A DNA stretch of 64,000 nucleotides from Paenactinomyces guangxiensis (GTDB lineage: Bacteria; Bacillota; Bacilli; Thermoactinomycetales; Thermoactinomycetaceae), in assembly GCF_016055185.1 (NCBI RefSeq), contig NZ_JAECVR010000016.1, positions 38,238 through 102,237 on the forward strand. The letters are read 5' to 3'. The notes beneath the pieces are model-generated. The model made no database searches and was not told the DNA's origin. It saw only the letters and a program-made list of their open reading frames with translations. Of this stretch, positions 17,358 to 25,939 are shown one piece after another; position 1 is the first letter of the stretch, and the number at the start of each line of letters is the position of its first letter. The translations under genes and the position numbers were made by a program.

Positions 17358-19451
17358 TTACTCTTTCACGAAAGGAGAGGGACTTCCATACGAAGTGATA
17401 AACAATTTATCCCTGGCCCTGGTGCTGGCAACATAGAGCAGAGAGCGTTCCTGCCTGATTTTTTCTTCTCTTTCTTCCTGATCCTCTATTTTGGTAAATA
17501 TATCAATCGGGATAATTTTTTCATTGACCCCTGCAAGAAAAACAATCCGAAATTCAAGACCCTTACTCCTGTGCATGGTCCCGCAGTTTACTCCCCTGTT
17601 TTTCAAGTGAGATTCTGTGGTTAGGAGAGAGGCTGTAATTCCGTTGTTCCCCAGAAACTTTTGGTATTTCTCAACCATTCTTTTGGTTCTGGCAAAAAGG
17701 GCTATCTCGCGGGGCAGGATTCCTTCTTCCAACAGTTTTTTTATCTGCTTGAGAATAAACTGCCTTTCAAGGTTTACATTTTCAAAGTTCACGCAAACCG
17801 GTTCTGTCCCTGATATGAGAGATATATCGTCAACAAAATTTTTCCCTCCGTTTAAATCGTCGAATTCGATTCCTTTTATCATACGGATCGCCTGTTTCCG
17901 GATTTGTTCGGTTGTGCGGTAATTAATGCGCAGCCGTTTGGATCTTTGGCCCCGAACCTCGATTCCACAGCGGGAGAGAACGGCAAAGCGGGGATAAATG
18001 CGCTGATGGGGGTCTCCGACAATAAAAAGATCATTTCTGTTCTTTGGAACCAGGGCCCTTAACAATTTGAATGACTCTTCAGTAAAATCCTGGGCTTCGT
18101 CGACAATGGCGGCGCGATAGTTTAATTGTCCCGGATTCTTCTCCAACCACTTTCGGGCCATACGGATCATGTCAGGGTATTCGTACCAACCTCTTTGCAC
18201 CATCTCCCCGCGGACCGCCTCGACCACTTTCCATACCTCTGCGCGTTCTTTTTTGCTTATCTTCTTTTTCCCGCCTTTGCGTTGCAAACGGAAATATTCC
18301 TCCTTCTCTTCAATCCTGTTGGGCTGGATAAACCGGTCATACTCTTTCCGGATCCATTCCATCCGACTTGAATCGATGCCTAACCTGCTTCCCGCCTGCC
18401 GCCAGATTGTTTCCCGGTCCCTGTCACTCTCCATCAGCTTGTTTATTTTCACTCCTGCACAAGTTTCAACAATCTCTTTGGCTAACCGGTCGATATGAAT
18501 AACTTTGATCCTTTGTACCTCTTCCGGGGTACACATCGTAGCTAAAAGGTCCTGAATAATGTTTGCCAGATTGATATTAAAAGTTGTAAAAAGAAGCTTC
18601 TCATCCGGCCGCATAAAATCTCTGATTAACTTTCTCGCCCGGTGCAAGGCAACTACTGTTTTCCCTGTACCGGCTCCCCCAAGCACTTTGACAGGGCCGC
18701 TAAAATCTTTTTCTGCCAGTTCCTTTTGACTGGAATGCAAAAATAAGCGCCAGTGATCAAATGGGTACCGTAAGATCTCTTGCAGTTGAGTATCCGATGA
18801 AATCACTGCCACCTGGCTGGATGTATTCAACATGGCTTGAAGAAATGGCTGACCCGGTGCTTGTTGCTGTCTGCTTCGTTCTGCTTTCTGCTCATTGACA
18901 ATCTGCAGCACATCCTGATACGATTCCCCCTGAGCAATCCAAAGAAGGGGCGCAAATGTGTCTTCAGGAATTTCATCCACATACTTGTACAGCTCATCCT
19001 CATGTTTTATTTCATATATGACAGGTATAAGGTCTTCAGGAACACCAATGGCGATCAGTTTATCTTCTGTATAATCAGAAAACAATCCTTTTACATCGAT
19101 AGAATCATTGGTTTTCTTATTGCTTGTCCACATTTGCAAAAAGCCGGTCACCTGATTGACTTCAAAACGTTTCCTTTCTGCCCAGTCGTATGCATTATCA
19201 TGTTTATCAATCCAGACGAACAGGTTTACATCTTCTTTTTCCGGCCTGACAAGGATGGCCCGATATTTTTGGTTCACACGGACAGAATGAACTTTGGAAT
19301 CAACCGCACCTTTGACCCGTTCAAAATTCAGGCCGTGTGCTTCGGGGTGTTCAGTAAGCTGGTGAATCATGTTCCAGGCCAATTTTTGAACTTGGGCCGG
19401 TACTTGCGCGATAGAGTCAGTAAAGGTTCTGTGAATCGAAATGGTGGTCAT
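17358..19451 (-). CDS. UvrD/PcrA-like SF1 helicase with N-terminal RelE-like domain
   Basis: A 697-residue protein. Residues about 1-95 look like a RelE/ParE toxin fold (KVHSVRVNQKYRAIL, VNLFVWIDKHDNAYDW). A linker follows, then an SF1A helicase: Walker A GGAGTGKT (258-265), Walker B DEAQD (451-455), GDPHQRIYP, RINYRTTEQIR, TMHRSKGLEFR and LYVASTRARDKL. All ATPase motifs are present. RBS AAAGGAGAG lies 6 nt before the ATG at 19451. No antitoxin gene adjoins it. It lies downstream of restriction-modification remnants on the same strand, suggesting a defence locus. Whether the RelE-like part cleaves RNA is unknown. Confidence 0.82.
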   Translation of the reverse strand: MTTISIHRTFTDSIAQVPAQVQKLAWNMIHQLTEHPEAHGLNFERVKGAVDSKVHSVRVNQKYRAILVRPEKEDVNLFVWIDKHDNAYDWAERKRFEVNQVTGFLQMWTSNKKTNDSIDVKGLFSDYTEDKLIAIGVPEDLIPVIYEIKHEDELYKYVDEIPEDTFAPLLWIAQGESYQDVLQIVNEQKAERSRQQQAPGQPFLQAMLNTSSQVAVISSDTQLQEILRYPFDHWRLFLHSSQKELAEKDFSGPVKVLGGAGTGKTVVALHRARKLIRDFMRPDEKLLFTTFNINLANIIQDLLATMCTPEEVQRIKVIHIDRLAKEIVETCAGVKINKLMESDRDRETIWRQAGSRLGIDSSRMEWIRKEYDRFIQPNRIEEKEEYFRLQRKGGKKKISKKERAEVWKVVEAVRGEMVQRGWYEYPDMIRMARKWLEKNPGQLNYRAAIVDEAQDFTEESFKLLRALVPKNRNDLFIVGDPHQRIYPRFAVLSRCGIEVRGQRSKRLRINYRTTEQIRKQAIRMIKGIEFDDLNGGKNFVDDISLISGTEPVCVNFENVNLERQFILKQIKKLLEEGILPREIALFARTKRMVEKYQKFLGNNGITASLLTTESHLKNRGVNCGTMHRSKGLEFRIVFLAGVNEKIIPIDIFTKIEDQEEREEKIRQERSLLYVASTRARDKLFITSYGSPSPFVKE

Positions 19452-19591
19452 AGAAAACTCTCCTTTCAGAATGATCATTCTTTGTATATTTCTGTAGCAG
19501 GCAGAAGCATTTCCGCTTCTGCCTGCATCTGCTCTTTACTTTAAACCAAACAGTACGAAATTTTAATTCTTAACTTCAAATTCGTATGGTT

Positions 19592-19939
19592 TTAAATTTG
19601 GTTTTCGCTGTTTCCTTCCAGATAGATCTTAAAACCGCTATCTGCCCTGATTGCCGGGAAAACTACAACTCCTTCACTTGTCGAACCGGGAAGAATGTCT
19701 GACCGAAGCTATTGATCCGGATTAACAAAAAACGTTTGCATTTCCTCCTTGGTTACCGGCTTATCCTGAGGCTTGGCTGATGCTGATTCCGCTTTAAATT
19801 CGCTATGATAATCAGCAATACCATTTGAAGCCAATACTGGATATTTACCTTTTTTTCTATTCTTTTTTGGTAAATCGTAACCCCTTTTTAAAGTAACTAC
19901 ATCACCTAATCTAACTTCCTTCCAATCCTCAAAACTCAT
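19592..19939 (-). pseudogene. hsdS: Chimeric hsdS remnant fused to the tail of an unrelated protein
   Basis: Starts as a type I specificity subunit: MSFEDWKEVRLGDVVTLKRG and YPVLASNGIADYHSEF are typical of the first target-recognition domain. After about 50 residues homology stops and the frame runs into TKEEMQTFFVNPDQ, then an in-frame TAG, then LRSDILPGSTSEGVVVFP and FKIYLEGNSENQI, the C-terminus of what looks like a DUF4352-like extracytoplasmic protein. So a deletion joined two genes and a stop followed. The ATG at 19939 overlaps the ancestral hsdM stop. Confidence 0.7.
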
Positions 19940-21413
19940 ACCCAATCCAGATTCTTTCTAATCTCCTCTTCCAACTCCCGAGATTTGGCAAACTGATCCG
20001 CCAACTCACTGGTCTAGCGAACCATCTTATCTGCAAATGGTTCTCCGTCCTCTTCTGTTTCCTCAATTCCCACATACCGGCCCGGAGTGAGAATATACTC
20101 ATGCTGCCTGACCTCTGCTAAAGTAGCAGATTTACAGAACCCTTTTACATCCCCATATTCTCCTGTCTCTTTTTGCACGCGCCATGCGTAATAGGCCCTG
20201 GCAATCTTTTGGATATCTTCATCCCTTAACTCCCTTCGCACACGATCCGCCATATGCCCCAATTTACGACCATCAATAAAGAGAATTTCCCCTTTACGGT
20301 TGCGATGGTTTCTGGCCGCTTCGTTTTTGGTCATCACCCAGACACACACCGGAATCTGCGTAGAGTAGAAAAGTTGCCCCGGAAGGGTAACAATGGCGTC
20401 CACCAAATCATTTTCAATTAAATTTTTACGAATGGCCGCTTCACTGCCGGAGTTGGTAGACATCGAACCATTTGCCAGTACAAACGCGGCTGTTCCGCTG
20501 GGAGCCAGTTTGGAAACCATGTGCTGAATCCAGGCATAGTTTGCATTTCCAGCCGGGGGAACGCCATAAAAGGGGGGATTGGCGAGGATATAATCTGCTT
20601 TCAGGGTTTTATGCAAGTCCTTATGGAAGGTATCTGCATGGTGCTCTCCCAGATTGTTGTCAATCCCGCGAATGGCAAGGTTCATTTTGCAGAGGCGCCA
20701 GGTAGTGGGGTTGGACTCCTGTCCGTAAACGGCAACGTCACCAATTCGGCCCTGGTGGGCTTTGATAAACTCCTGGCTCTGGACGAACATGCCGCCGGAG
20801 CCACAGCAGGGGTCATAGATGCGGCCTTTATAGGGCTGGATCATTTCAACCAGAAGTTTTACAACTGTGCGGGGGTGTAGAATTGTCCGCCGTTTTTCCC
20901 TTCCGCACTGGCAAAGTTATTGAGAAAGTATTCATAGACACGTCCCAGAACATCATGGGACTGGCTGTCTTTATCGCCCACTTTAAAGGAGAAGAGGTCG
21001 ATAATTTCGCCCAGTTTGGTTTTGTCTAACTCGGGGCGGGCGTAATCTTTGGGGAGAACGCCTTTTAGGGACTTATTTTCCCGTTCGATGGCTACCATGG
21101 CGCTGTCGATGATTTGCCCGATCTCCGGTTTTTTCGCATTCTCTTTGATATGGGACCAGCGGGCTTCCCGGGGGACCCAGAAGATATTATTGGCGAGGTA
21201 TTCATCGGGATCTTCGGGGTCTGACCATTCATCTTTGGACAACTGCTCATACTCTTCTTCAAACGCATCGGATATGTATTTTAAAAAGAGCAGCCCCAAC
21301 ACCACATGTTTATATTCCGCGGCATCCATATTGTTTCTCAGTTTGTCGGCCATGCTCCAGAGACGCTGTTCAAATCCTAATTCGGCACTGTTGTTATTTG
21401 ATACTGCATTCAC
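19936..21413 (-). pseudogene. hsdM: Type I restriction methyltransferase HsdM, broken by a frameshift and an amber codon
   Basis: An N6-adenine methyltransferase in pieces. 20859-21413 encodes the N-terminal helical region (GTG start with GAGGAGG 5 nt upstream) to GGQFYTP. 20014-20858 continues in another frame as [22 protein letters not shown] (motif I) and ILANPPFYG (motif IV). A TAG at 20014-20016 then interrupts the tail SELADQFAKSRELEEEIRK, which runs on to 19936. Restoring one C to the CCCCC run (plus-strand G run, 20871-20875) gives exactly 493 codons. As written the gene cannot make full HsdM. Confidence 0.85.
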
Positions 21414-21423
21414 TCCGGCCTCC

Positions 21424-23031
21424 TCAGTCAAATAGTTGATCATAAATCTGGCGGCGGTTTTTCTGCCAGCGCTCTTGTGCCTTACGAACAGTTTCCAGGT
21501 AGAGTTGATGTTCCTGCTGGTACTCCTCAACCAGCTTTTGCTGTTCTTCCAAATCGGGCAAAGGAATCTCCATCTCGCCCAGATCAGCAGGGTTGATATT
21601 CATCACGGTTGTCCCCCGCTGGAAGGTTTTGATTAATTGGGTGCCCAGCGGGCTTTCCAAAAAGATTTTTACATATTCACTCATCACTTTTTTTGAAAAA
21701 CGAACCACTATAATATTCGCGGAAGCGATCACTTTTTTGGGCAGCTCGCGAACGACCGCCGCTTTATTTACCGTGCCCCGGCAAGTAATCACCAGGTCCC
21801 CCCTTTCCAGTTCGTACCGCCTTACTTTGCGGTACTCTTCATCGATTGTGTCCATCCCATCCCAGATAATCTCTCCCTCTTCGATGTTGGAGATGTTGAG
21901 AACCGATATTTCTCCCGGCTGGATATGGCTTTTCATAATTGACTTTCCGCGAAAAAGTTCGGCAATCTCTTTTAACTTGACGATCGAGCGGCCGGGTCGG
22001 GCCAGGCCGTGAAGAAGATGGTCCCGGTCGTCTGCCAGCAACAGTTCCATGCGCCAGTCTTCCCGTTCCTGTAACTCCTCCCGGAAGATCTCCTTTTGTA
22101 CATGCGGGAGAAATTGCCCTTTTTTTAGTTCAAATTCTCCCAGCCGAACCGAATCGACCGGGTGGCAGGAGATGGTGATCAGATAAGTTTTCATCCCTGT
22201 ATATGGGCGAAGGGTTCCTTCTGGTAAGGTAAAAATTGACTTTATGTAAAAATGCTGTACAATCCAGGCCCTTAACTTTGCAAAAGTGCCGCCGGAAAAG
22301 GTAAACCGCGCGGGGACAACAATTTGCAGCTCCCCGTATTCATTCAGCCATTCAAGCAAATGTTCGGCGGCAATCCCTTCCGATTCTCTCGTAATAAACC
22401 TGTCTGTGTCTATATCCGGCTTTAACCCAAATGCTGGCAAAGCAATAATAAGGTCAAATTCCCGGTTTAGAGGGAAAGGGGTGTAGAGGGAAAAATGAAG
22501 CACCTCCACATGGTTGTAAGGCTCAAAAATAAACTTTAACCCCTCGGCCAGCCATTTTTGCTCAGCAGAGAGAACAAAGTTTTTATCCAAATTTGTTTCG
22601 ATCAGCTCTGTCAGACCGTGCAGATGTTTATGAGCTTCCGGAATAAAAACCGCCTCAATATGTCCGGCCATGGCCGATTTGGCAAAATACCCGACCAGGT
22701 AATCCGGGCTGACGATGATTCCGGATCGGTCTTTCTGGTAAATTTCTGTTAGAGCCTGAATAAAGTTGATCTCTTTCCCCGCTTGAAAAAGTTCAAAAAA
22801 CCAGGTCTGGTCTCCGGGGAAATAACCGAGCGGCCCTTCGGTATTTTCTTTCATTAACTTATATAAAGCCTTTTCATCCACGCTCTCCACACTCTGGTAT
22901 TTTTGTTCGTACGCTTTTCGAGTCATGTGGATCCGCAATAATTCACTGGCGATTTGCTCCCGTTCGATGATGTCTCTTTGTTTGAGCAGGTCTTTGAAGT
23001 AAAAGAGCGTTTCCATATTTTGCGCCACCAT
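21424..23031 (-). CDS. Fusion of a degenerate N6-methyltransferase domain and an HsdS-type specificity domain
   Basis: A 535-residue intact protein. Residues about 105-300 follow the N6_Mtase fold ([35 protein letters not shown]) but motif IV reads IALPAFG (196-202) where NPPF/NPPY is needed, and no DPxxGxG loop is visible, so methylation by this chain is unlikely. Residues about 350-515 form one target-recognition domain plus coiled coil ([59 protein letters not shown]). RBS AGGAGG before ATG 23031; 10 nt from hsdM. It may be a DNA-reading scaffold for an active HsdM. Confidence 0.7.
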   Translation of the reverse strand: MVAQNMETLFYFKDLLKQRDIIEREQIASELLRIHMTRKAYEQKYQSVESVDEKALYKLMKENTEGPLGYFPGDQTWFFELFQAGKEINFIQALTEIYQKDRSGIIVSPDYLVGYFAKSAMAGHIEAVFIPEAHKHLHGLTELIETNLDKNFVLSAEQKWLAEGLKFIFEPYNHVEVLHFSLYTPFPLNREFDLIIALPAFGLKPDIDTDRFITRESEGIAAEHLLEWLNEYGELQIVVPARFTFSGGTFAKLRAWIVQHFYIKSIFTLPEGTLRPYTGMKTYLITISCHPVDSVRLGEFELKKGQFLPHVQKEIFREELQEREDWRMELLLADDRDHLLHGLARPGRSIVKLKEIAELFRGKSIMKSHIQPGEISVLNISNIEEGEIIWDGMDTIDEEYRKVRRYELERGDLVITCRGTVNKAAVVRELPKKVIASANIIVVRFSKKVMSEYVKIFLESPLGTQLIKTFQRGTTVMNINPADLGEMEIPLPDLEEQQKLVEEYQQEHQLYLETVRKAQERWQKNRRQIYDQLFD

Positions 23032-23138
23032 CTTTCCCTCCTCTCGAACATAGTATATACCTGGATAGGTGGTATTGACAACAATTATTTTGATATTTTA
23101 ATACTAAATTTTGATTCGACCTAAAATGCCAAAAAGAA

Positions 23139-23174
23139 AATGGTGCATCGTTTTTTAGATCGCACCATTTTTTT
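23139..23174. terminator. Bidirectional terminator upstream of the hsd genes
   Basis: AATGGTGC (23139-23146) pairs with GCACCATT (23162-23169); T runs follow on the plus strand, and TTTTCTTTTT follows on the minus strand. On the minus strand it insulates the hsd genes from the pseudogenes upstream. Confidence 0.7.
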
Positions 23175-23211
23175 AATCATTGTAAAAGATGTATATTTAC
23201 ATCCATCTAAG

Positions 23212-23604
23212 TTATTCATAAATCATAGCTATATCATCATGAAACCCCCAACCAATTCTACTGTATTCTCCACCACCGCTTAAATTCTCTTTTCGTATTG
23301 CTCATATAATTCTCCAGTCTCTTCATCATTTACCATCTGAATCACAGAGAAATACATGTCTTCAATACTATCGTAAAAACGTTGATTTATATCTATATAG
23401 GTCTTGGTGAATTTTACACCTATTTCCACAAAAAACAGTTTCAACTCTAAACTGTATTTTTTAAAAATCCCGATCAGCGTATCAAATTTGTTAATCACTT
23501 TTTTCGCCTTTCCCAGCCTTAATCCGCGTTCTCTGTGTTTCGGGAAAAATTCATCCTTTATACGTTTTATGAAGCTGGTAGAAAGTAATCTCGCTATCGA
23601 CTGG
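23212..23604 (-). pseudogene. DUF6155-like protein remnant
   Basis: One frame gives IKRIKDEFFPKHRERGLRL, GKAKKVINKFDTLIG, LFFVEIGVKFTKTYIDINQ and FYDSIEDMYFSVIQM, which I recognise as DUF6155-like. It stops after EQYEKRI, while the family ending IGWGFHDDIAMIYE continues in another frame to 23212. The front half is missing and is replaced by the fragment at 23551-23664. Function of the family is unknown. Confidence 0.6.
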
Positions 23605-23664
23605 AAATTCCCTCCTTATAGGAGGATCGATATCTTTAGGTATTACTTTAAATTGATATATCAT
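23551..23664 (-). pseudogene. N-terminal fragment of a pRiA4b ORF-3-like protein
   Basis: An ATG with a GGAGT site upstream opens MIYQFKVIPKDIDPPIRR and ITFYQLHK, the start of the plasmid pRiA4b ORF-3/IS1096 passenger family, then a TGA after 37 residues. It overlaps the DUF6155 remnant in another frame, so two genes were probably joined by deletion. Confidence 0.5.
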
Positions 23665-23782
23665 ATATCTTTACTCCTTCTATCCGTTCATCTTTTTCAC
23701 TGATTCTTTTAAGAGAAAGTTTAAATTACGATTTTTGTCATTGCCTTGGGCTTTCTTGATAAGACATGTCGGAATTTCCTAT

Positions 23783-23812
23783 ATGAAAAAGACACCTTTT
23801 TTGCAGGTGCCT
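23783..23812 (-). terminator. Terminator after the antitoxin/PIN pair
   Basis: Minus-strand GGCACCT...AGGTGTC hairpin (one G-U pair) followed by TTTTTC, about 45 nt beyond the PIN-domain stop. Confidence 0.65.
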
Positions 23813-23857
23813 TGTCAACGCTCTGGTCATCAAATCTCGCAAATCATATACAACCCT

Positions 23858-24251
23858 CTAAAGTTTGATCAAGTCAATTTCATACTCATCATTAACAAAT
23901 TTCATATCCTTATCCCTGGAAACGAGGGTGATATTATGTTCAAGAGCAGTAGCTATAATTAAGGAATCGGGCGTTTTTAACTTTCGTCCTTTTCTTAATT
24001 GTCTTTTCTGACAATTCCTGCAGCTCTTGCAATTCGGGAAGTGACATCAATACACCGTCTGGGACTGAACAATTTAACTGCCCTTAACTGTTCTTCTGGT
24101 TTCAAACCAGTAAAAACCTCACATTCTGTTATAACGGAAAAATATAATCCTAGTTTGTCTTGGTAAGCTTGATGGGCAAAGTTAATGACTTCTTTTTCAT
24201 TTACCAGTAAAGCGATGGCTATGTTGTATCCAGCAAATATCCTTTAAGCAT
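23858..24251 (-). pseudogene. PIN-domain (VapC-type) toxin with two frameshifts
   Basis: Frames combine to a PIN nuclease: LKGYLLDT, then IAIALLVNEKEVINFAHQAY and FSVITECEVFTGL, then PDSLIIATALEHNITLVSRD and KFVNDEYEIDLIKL. One base is missing at the DTN segment, giving an early TAG, and another after GIVRK. Adding two bases gives 132 codons, normal for the family. The ATG overlaps the antitoxin stop (TAATG). The toxin is inactive while the antitoxin is intact. Confidence 0.8.
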
Positions 24252-24466
24252 TAGTCCCAATTAACTTCCTCCAGCAATTCTTCAGCACGTTCAGGAGTGA
24301 GTGTGCCAGCCGCCTCTAAAATATCGTCAATAGAATATTCATCTTCTGCAATCTCAACCGTTTCTTTACCGAAATCGATGGTAACCCTTTGATTAAAAAT
24401 ATTTAGCCTGGTCAATATTGCTTTCAGTTCCTTGGCTGTTTGATGATCAAGCTTTTTTGGGATCAT
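24251..24466 (-). CDS. Antitoxin of a degraded PIN-toxin pair
   Basis: A 71-residue acidic protein: KKLDHQTAKELKAILTRLN, a short beta region (QRVTIDFGKETVEIAE) and a C-terminal EELLEEVNWD tail. Size, charge and 1-nt overlap with the PIN gene mark it as the antitoxin. I start at ATG 24466, preceded by GGGGTGA. With its toxin broken it is an orphan, though it could still bind its own promoter. The family name is not recognised. Confidence 0.65.
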   Translation of the reverse strand: MIPKKLDHQTAKELKAILTRLNIFNQRVTIDFGKETVEIAEDEYSIDDILEAAGTLTPERAEELLEEVNWD

Positions 24467-24607
24467 ATCATCACCCCTGATTGGCATCATTGATTTTCAT
24501 TATAACAAATTTGGTAATTAATTGATATCCAAATCGTGTAACACTACTTATAGTGAGACTTGTTGGTTTGAGGAACTCCATGTGTTGAAAGGGCTTCGTC
24601 CCTCTAC

Positions 24608-25432
24608 CTATCTCTGCAAAATTCTCCTCTCAATCCATGACCAGGGCAACAGATGTTTCAGAAAAATACCACTCTCCACCCCTTTGCCGACGGGATACCT
24701 TAGCTTCGGGTGTTTTGTATTTGCCACCTGTACAATCAAATCGGCAACTTCCTGGGGATCAGCTGCGCTTTGGGAAATGTGGTTCACTTCGCGGATGATC
24801 TTTGCCATTTCCTTTTCATAAGCCGATTCACCAGTATGCACTTTTCCCAATCCCTTTGACCATATCTCTGTCTGATATGAACCCGGTTCGATCAGAGAGA
24901 CATAGACACCGTAAGGAAGCAGTTCCAGACGAAGGGATTCGCTGAATCCTTCCAGTGCATGTTTGGAGGAGACATAGGGACTGAGTGCGGGGAATCCGAT
25001 TTTGCCGCTAATGCTGCTAATATTAATTATCTTTCCGGTTCTTTGCCTGCGCATATGGGGGAGGACTGCCTTTGTCACTGCGATTGTGCCAAAGAAATTG
25101 GTTTCAAACTGGCGGCGGAAATCTTCGATGCTCAGGTCCTCCACAAATCCTCCTTCCGCATAGCCGGCATTATTGACCAGGACATCTATTTTCCCGAGTC
25201 GCTTGATCACCTCCTGGATCGTAGCGGTTGCCTCCTCATGTTTGGTTACATCCAATGGGACCATTTCTATCTCTTTGATCTGTTGCCGGTGAATGGCTTC
25301 TTCCAGCGCTTTTTTCTTCTCCGGATTGCGCATCGATGCAACCACATAGTAACCGTTGCCGGCCAGGGCGATACTGGCAAGGAGACCAAAGCCGCTTGAA
25401 GTTCCGGTAATAAAAGCAACAGGTTTTGTCAT
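24608..25432 (-). CDS. Short-chain dehydrogenase/reductase
   Basis: A 274-residue classical SDR: cofactor loop TGTSSGFG (10-17), NNAG motif in DVLVNNAGYAE, catalytic Ser in ISSISGKIG, and Tyr-x3-Lys in SPYVSSKHAL. The C-terminal extension (KLRYPVGKGVESGIF) is like that of YusZ-type SDR proteins acting on lipids or small ketones. Arg in ASMRNPEK after strand 2 suggests NADP(H). It appears monocistronic, with its upstream neighbour 33 nt away; substrate unknown. Confidence 0.82.
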   Translation of the reverse strand: MTKPVAFITGTSSGFGLLASIALAGNGYYVVASMRNPEKKKALEEAIHRQQIKEIEMVPLDVTKHEEATATIQEVIKRLGKIDVLVNNAGYAEGGFVEDLSIEDFRRQFETNFFGTIAVTKAVLPHMRRQRTGKIINISSISGKIGFPALSPYVSSKHALEGFSESLRLELLPYGVYVSLIEPGSYQTEIWSKGLGKVHTGESAYEKEMAKIIREVNHISQSAADPQEVADLIVQVANTKHPKLRYPVGKGVESGIFLKHLLPWSWIERRILQR

Positions 25433-25464
25433 GTACTTGTTTCCTCCCGAACTTAAAATAGTAC

Positions 25465-25779
25465 CTATTCACAGCGCAAAAAAGATTCGTCGGGGTCAGT
25501 CACCAGGCGAAAGGTACCCTGGGAGAGATGTATAAATTGTTCCGGCTTTTCGCTGTGTGAATGGGCTTCCTTATTATTATAGAAAGCGTTAAACTTCTTT
25601 TCGATGCTGTCAATATATTCAAACAACTTTGCGCTTAAAATAATTGTTTCCGGTTCTTTCCCCATCACTTTTTTATAAAAATAAATGGTATACTCCAAAA
25701 ACTGAATATACTCTTCCCGATCCTTAAAAATAGTATTGCGAAATTCAGAATCCCGTGTCAGTTTTTCTAAAAATTCCAC
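25465..25779 (-). CDS. Hypothetical protein, 104 residues
   Basis: Not recognised. A soluble, charged, mostly helical protein (EYIQFLEYTIYFYKKVMG) with a GTG start and a strong AAGGGAGG site 8 nt upstream, which supports it as a real gene. The C-terminus has LSQGTFRLVTDPDESF. It lies 33 nt upstream of the SDR gene on the same strand and may be co-transcribed with it. Confidence 0.55.
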   Translation of the reverse strand: MEFLEKLTRDSEFRNTIFKDREEYIQFLEYTIYFYKKVMGKEPETIILSAKLFEYIDSIEKKFNAFYNNKEAHSHSEKPEQFIHLSQGTFRLVTDPDESFLRCE

Positions 25780-25882
25780 TGTAAAAGCCTCCCTTTCAGA
25801 TCGTCTATGGCCTATGATAGCTAAAGCTAACTTCTATGATTTATTAAACATTTATCCTCTCAATCCTGTCTAAACAAAAGAA

Positions 25883-25905
25883 AACCTCCTGCATAACAGA
25901 AGGTT
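25883..25905 (-). terminator. Intrinsic terminator after the pabBC fusion gene
   Basis: Minus-strand AACCTTCTG-ttatg-CAGGAGGTT, a 9-bp stem with one G-U pair, followed by TTCTTTTGTTT. Confidence 0.8.
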
Positions 25906-25939
25906 GATATGGATCCGCCCATGTCTTCCGGTACCTTTA

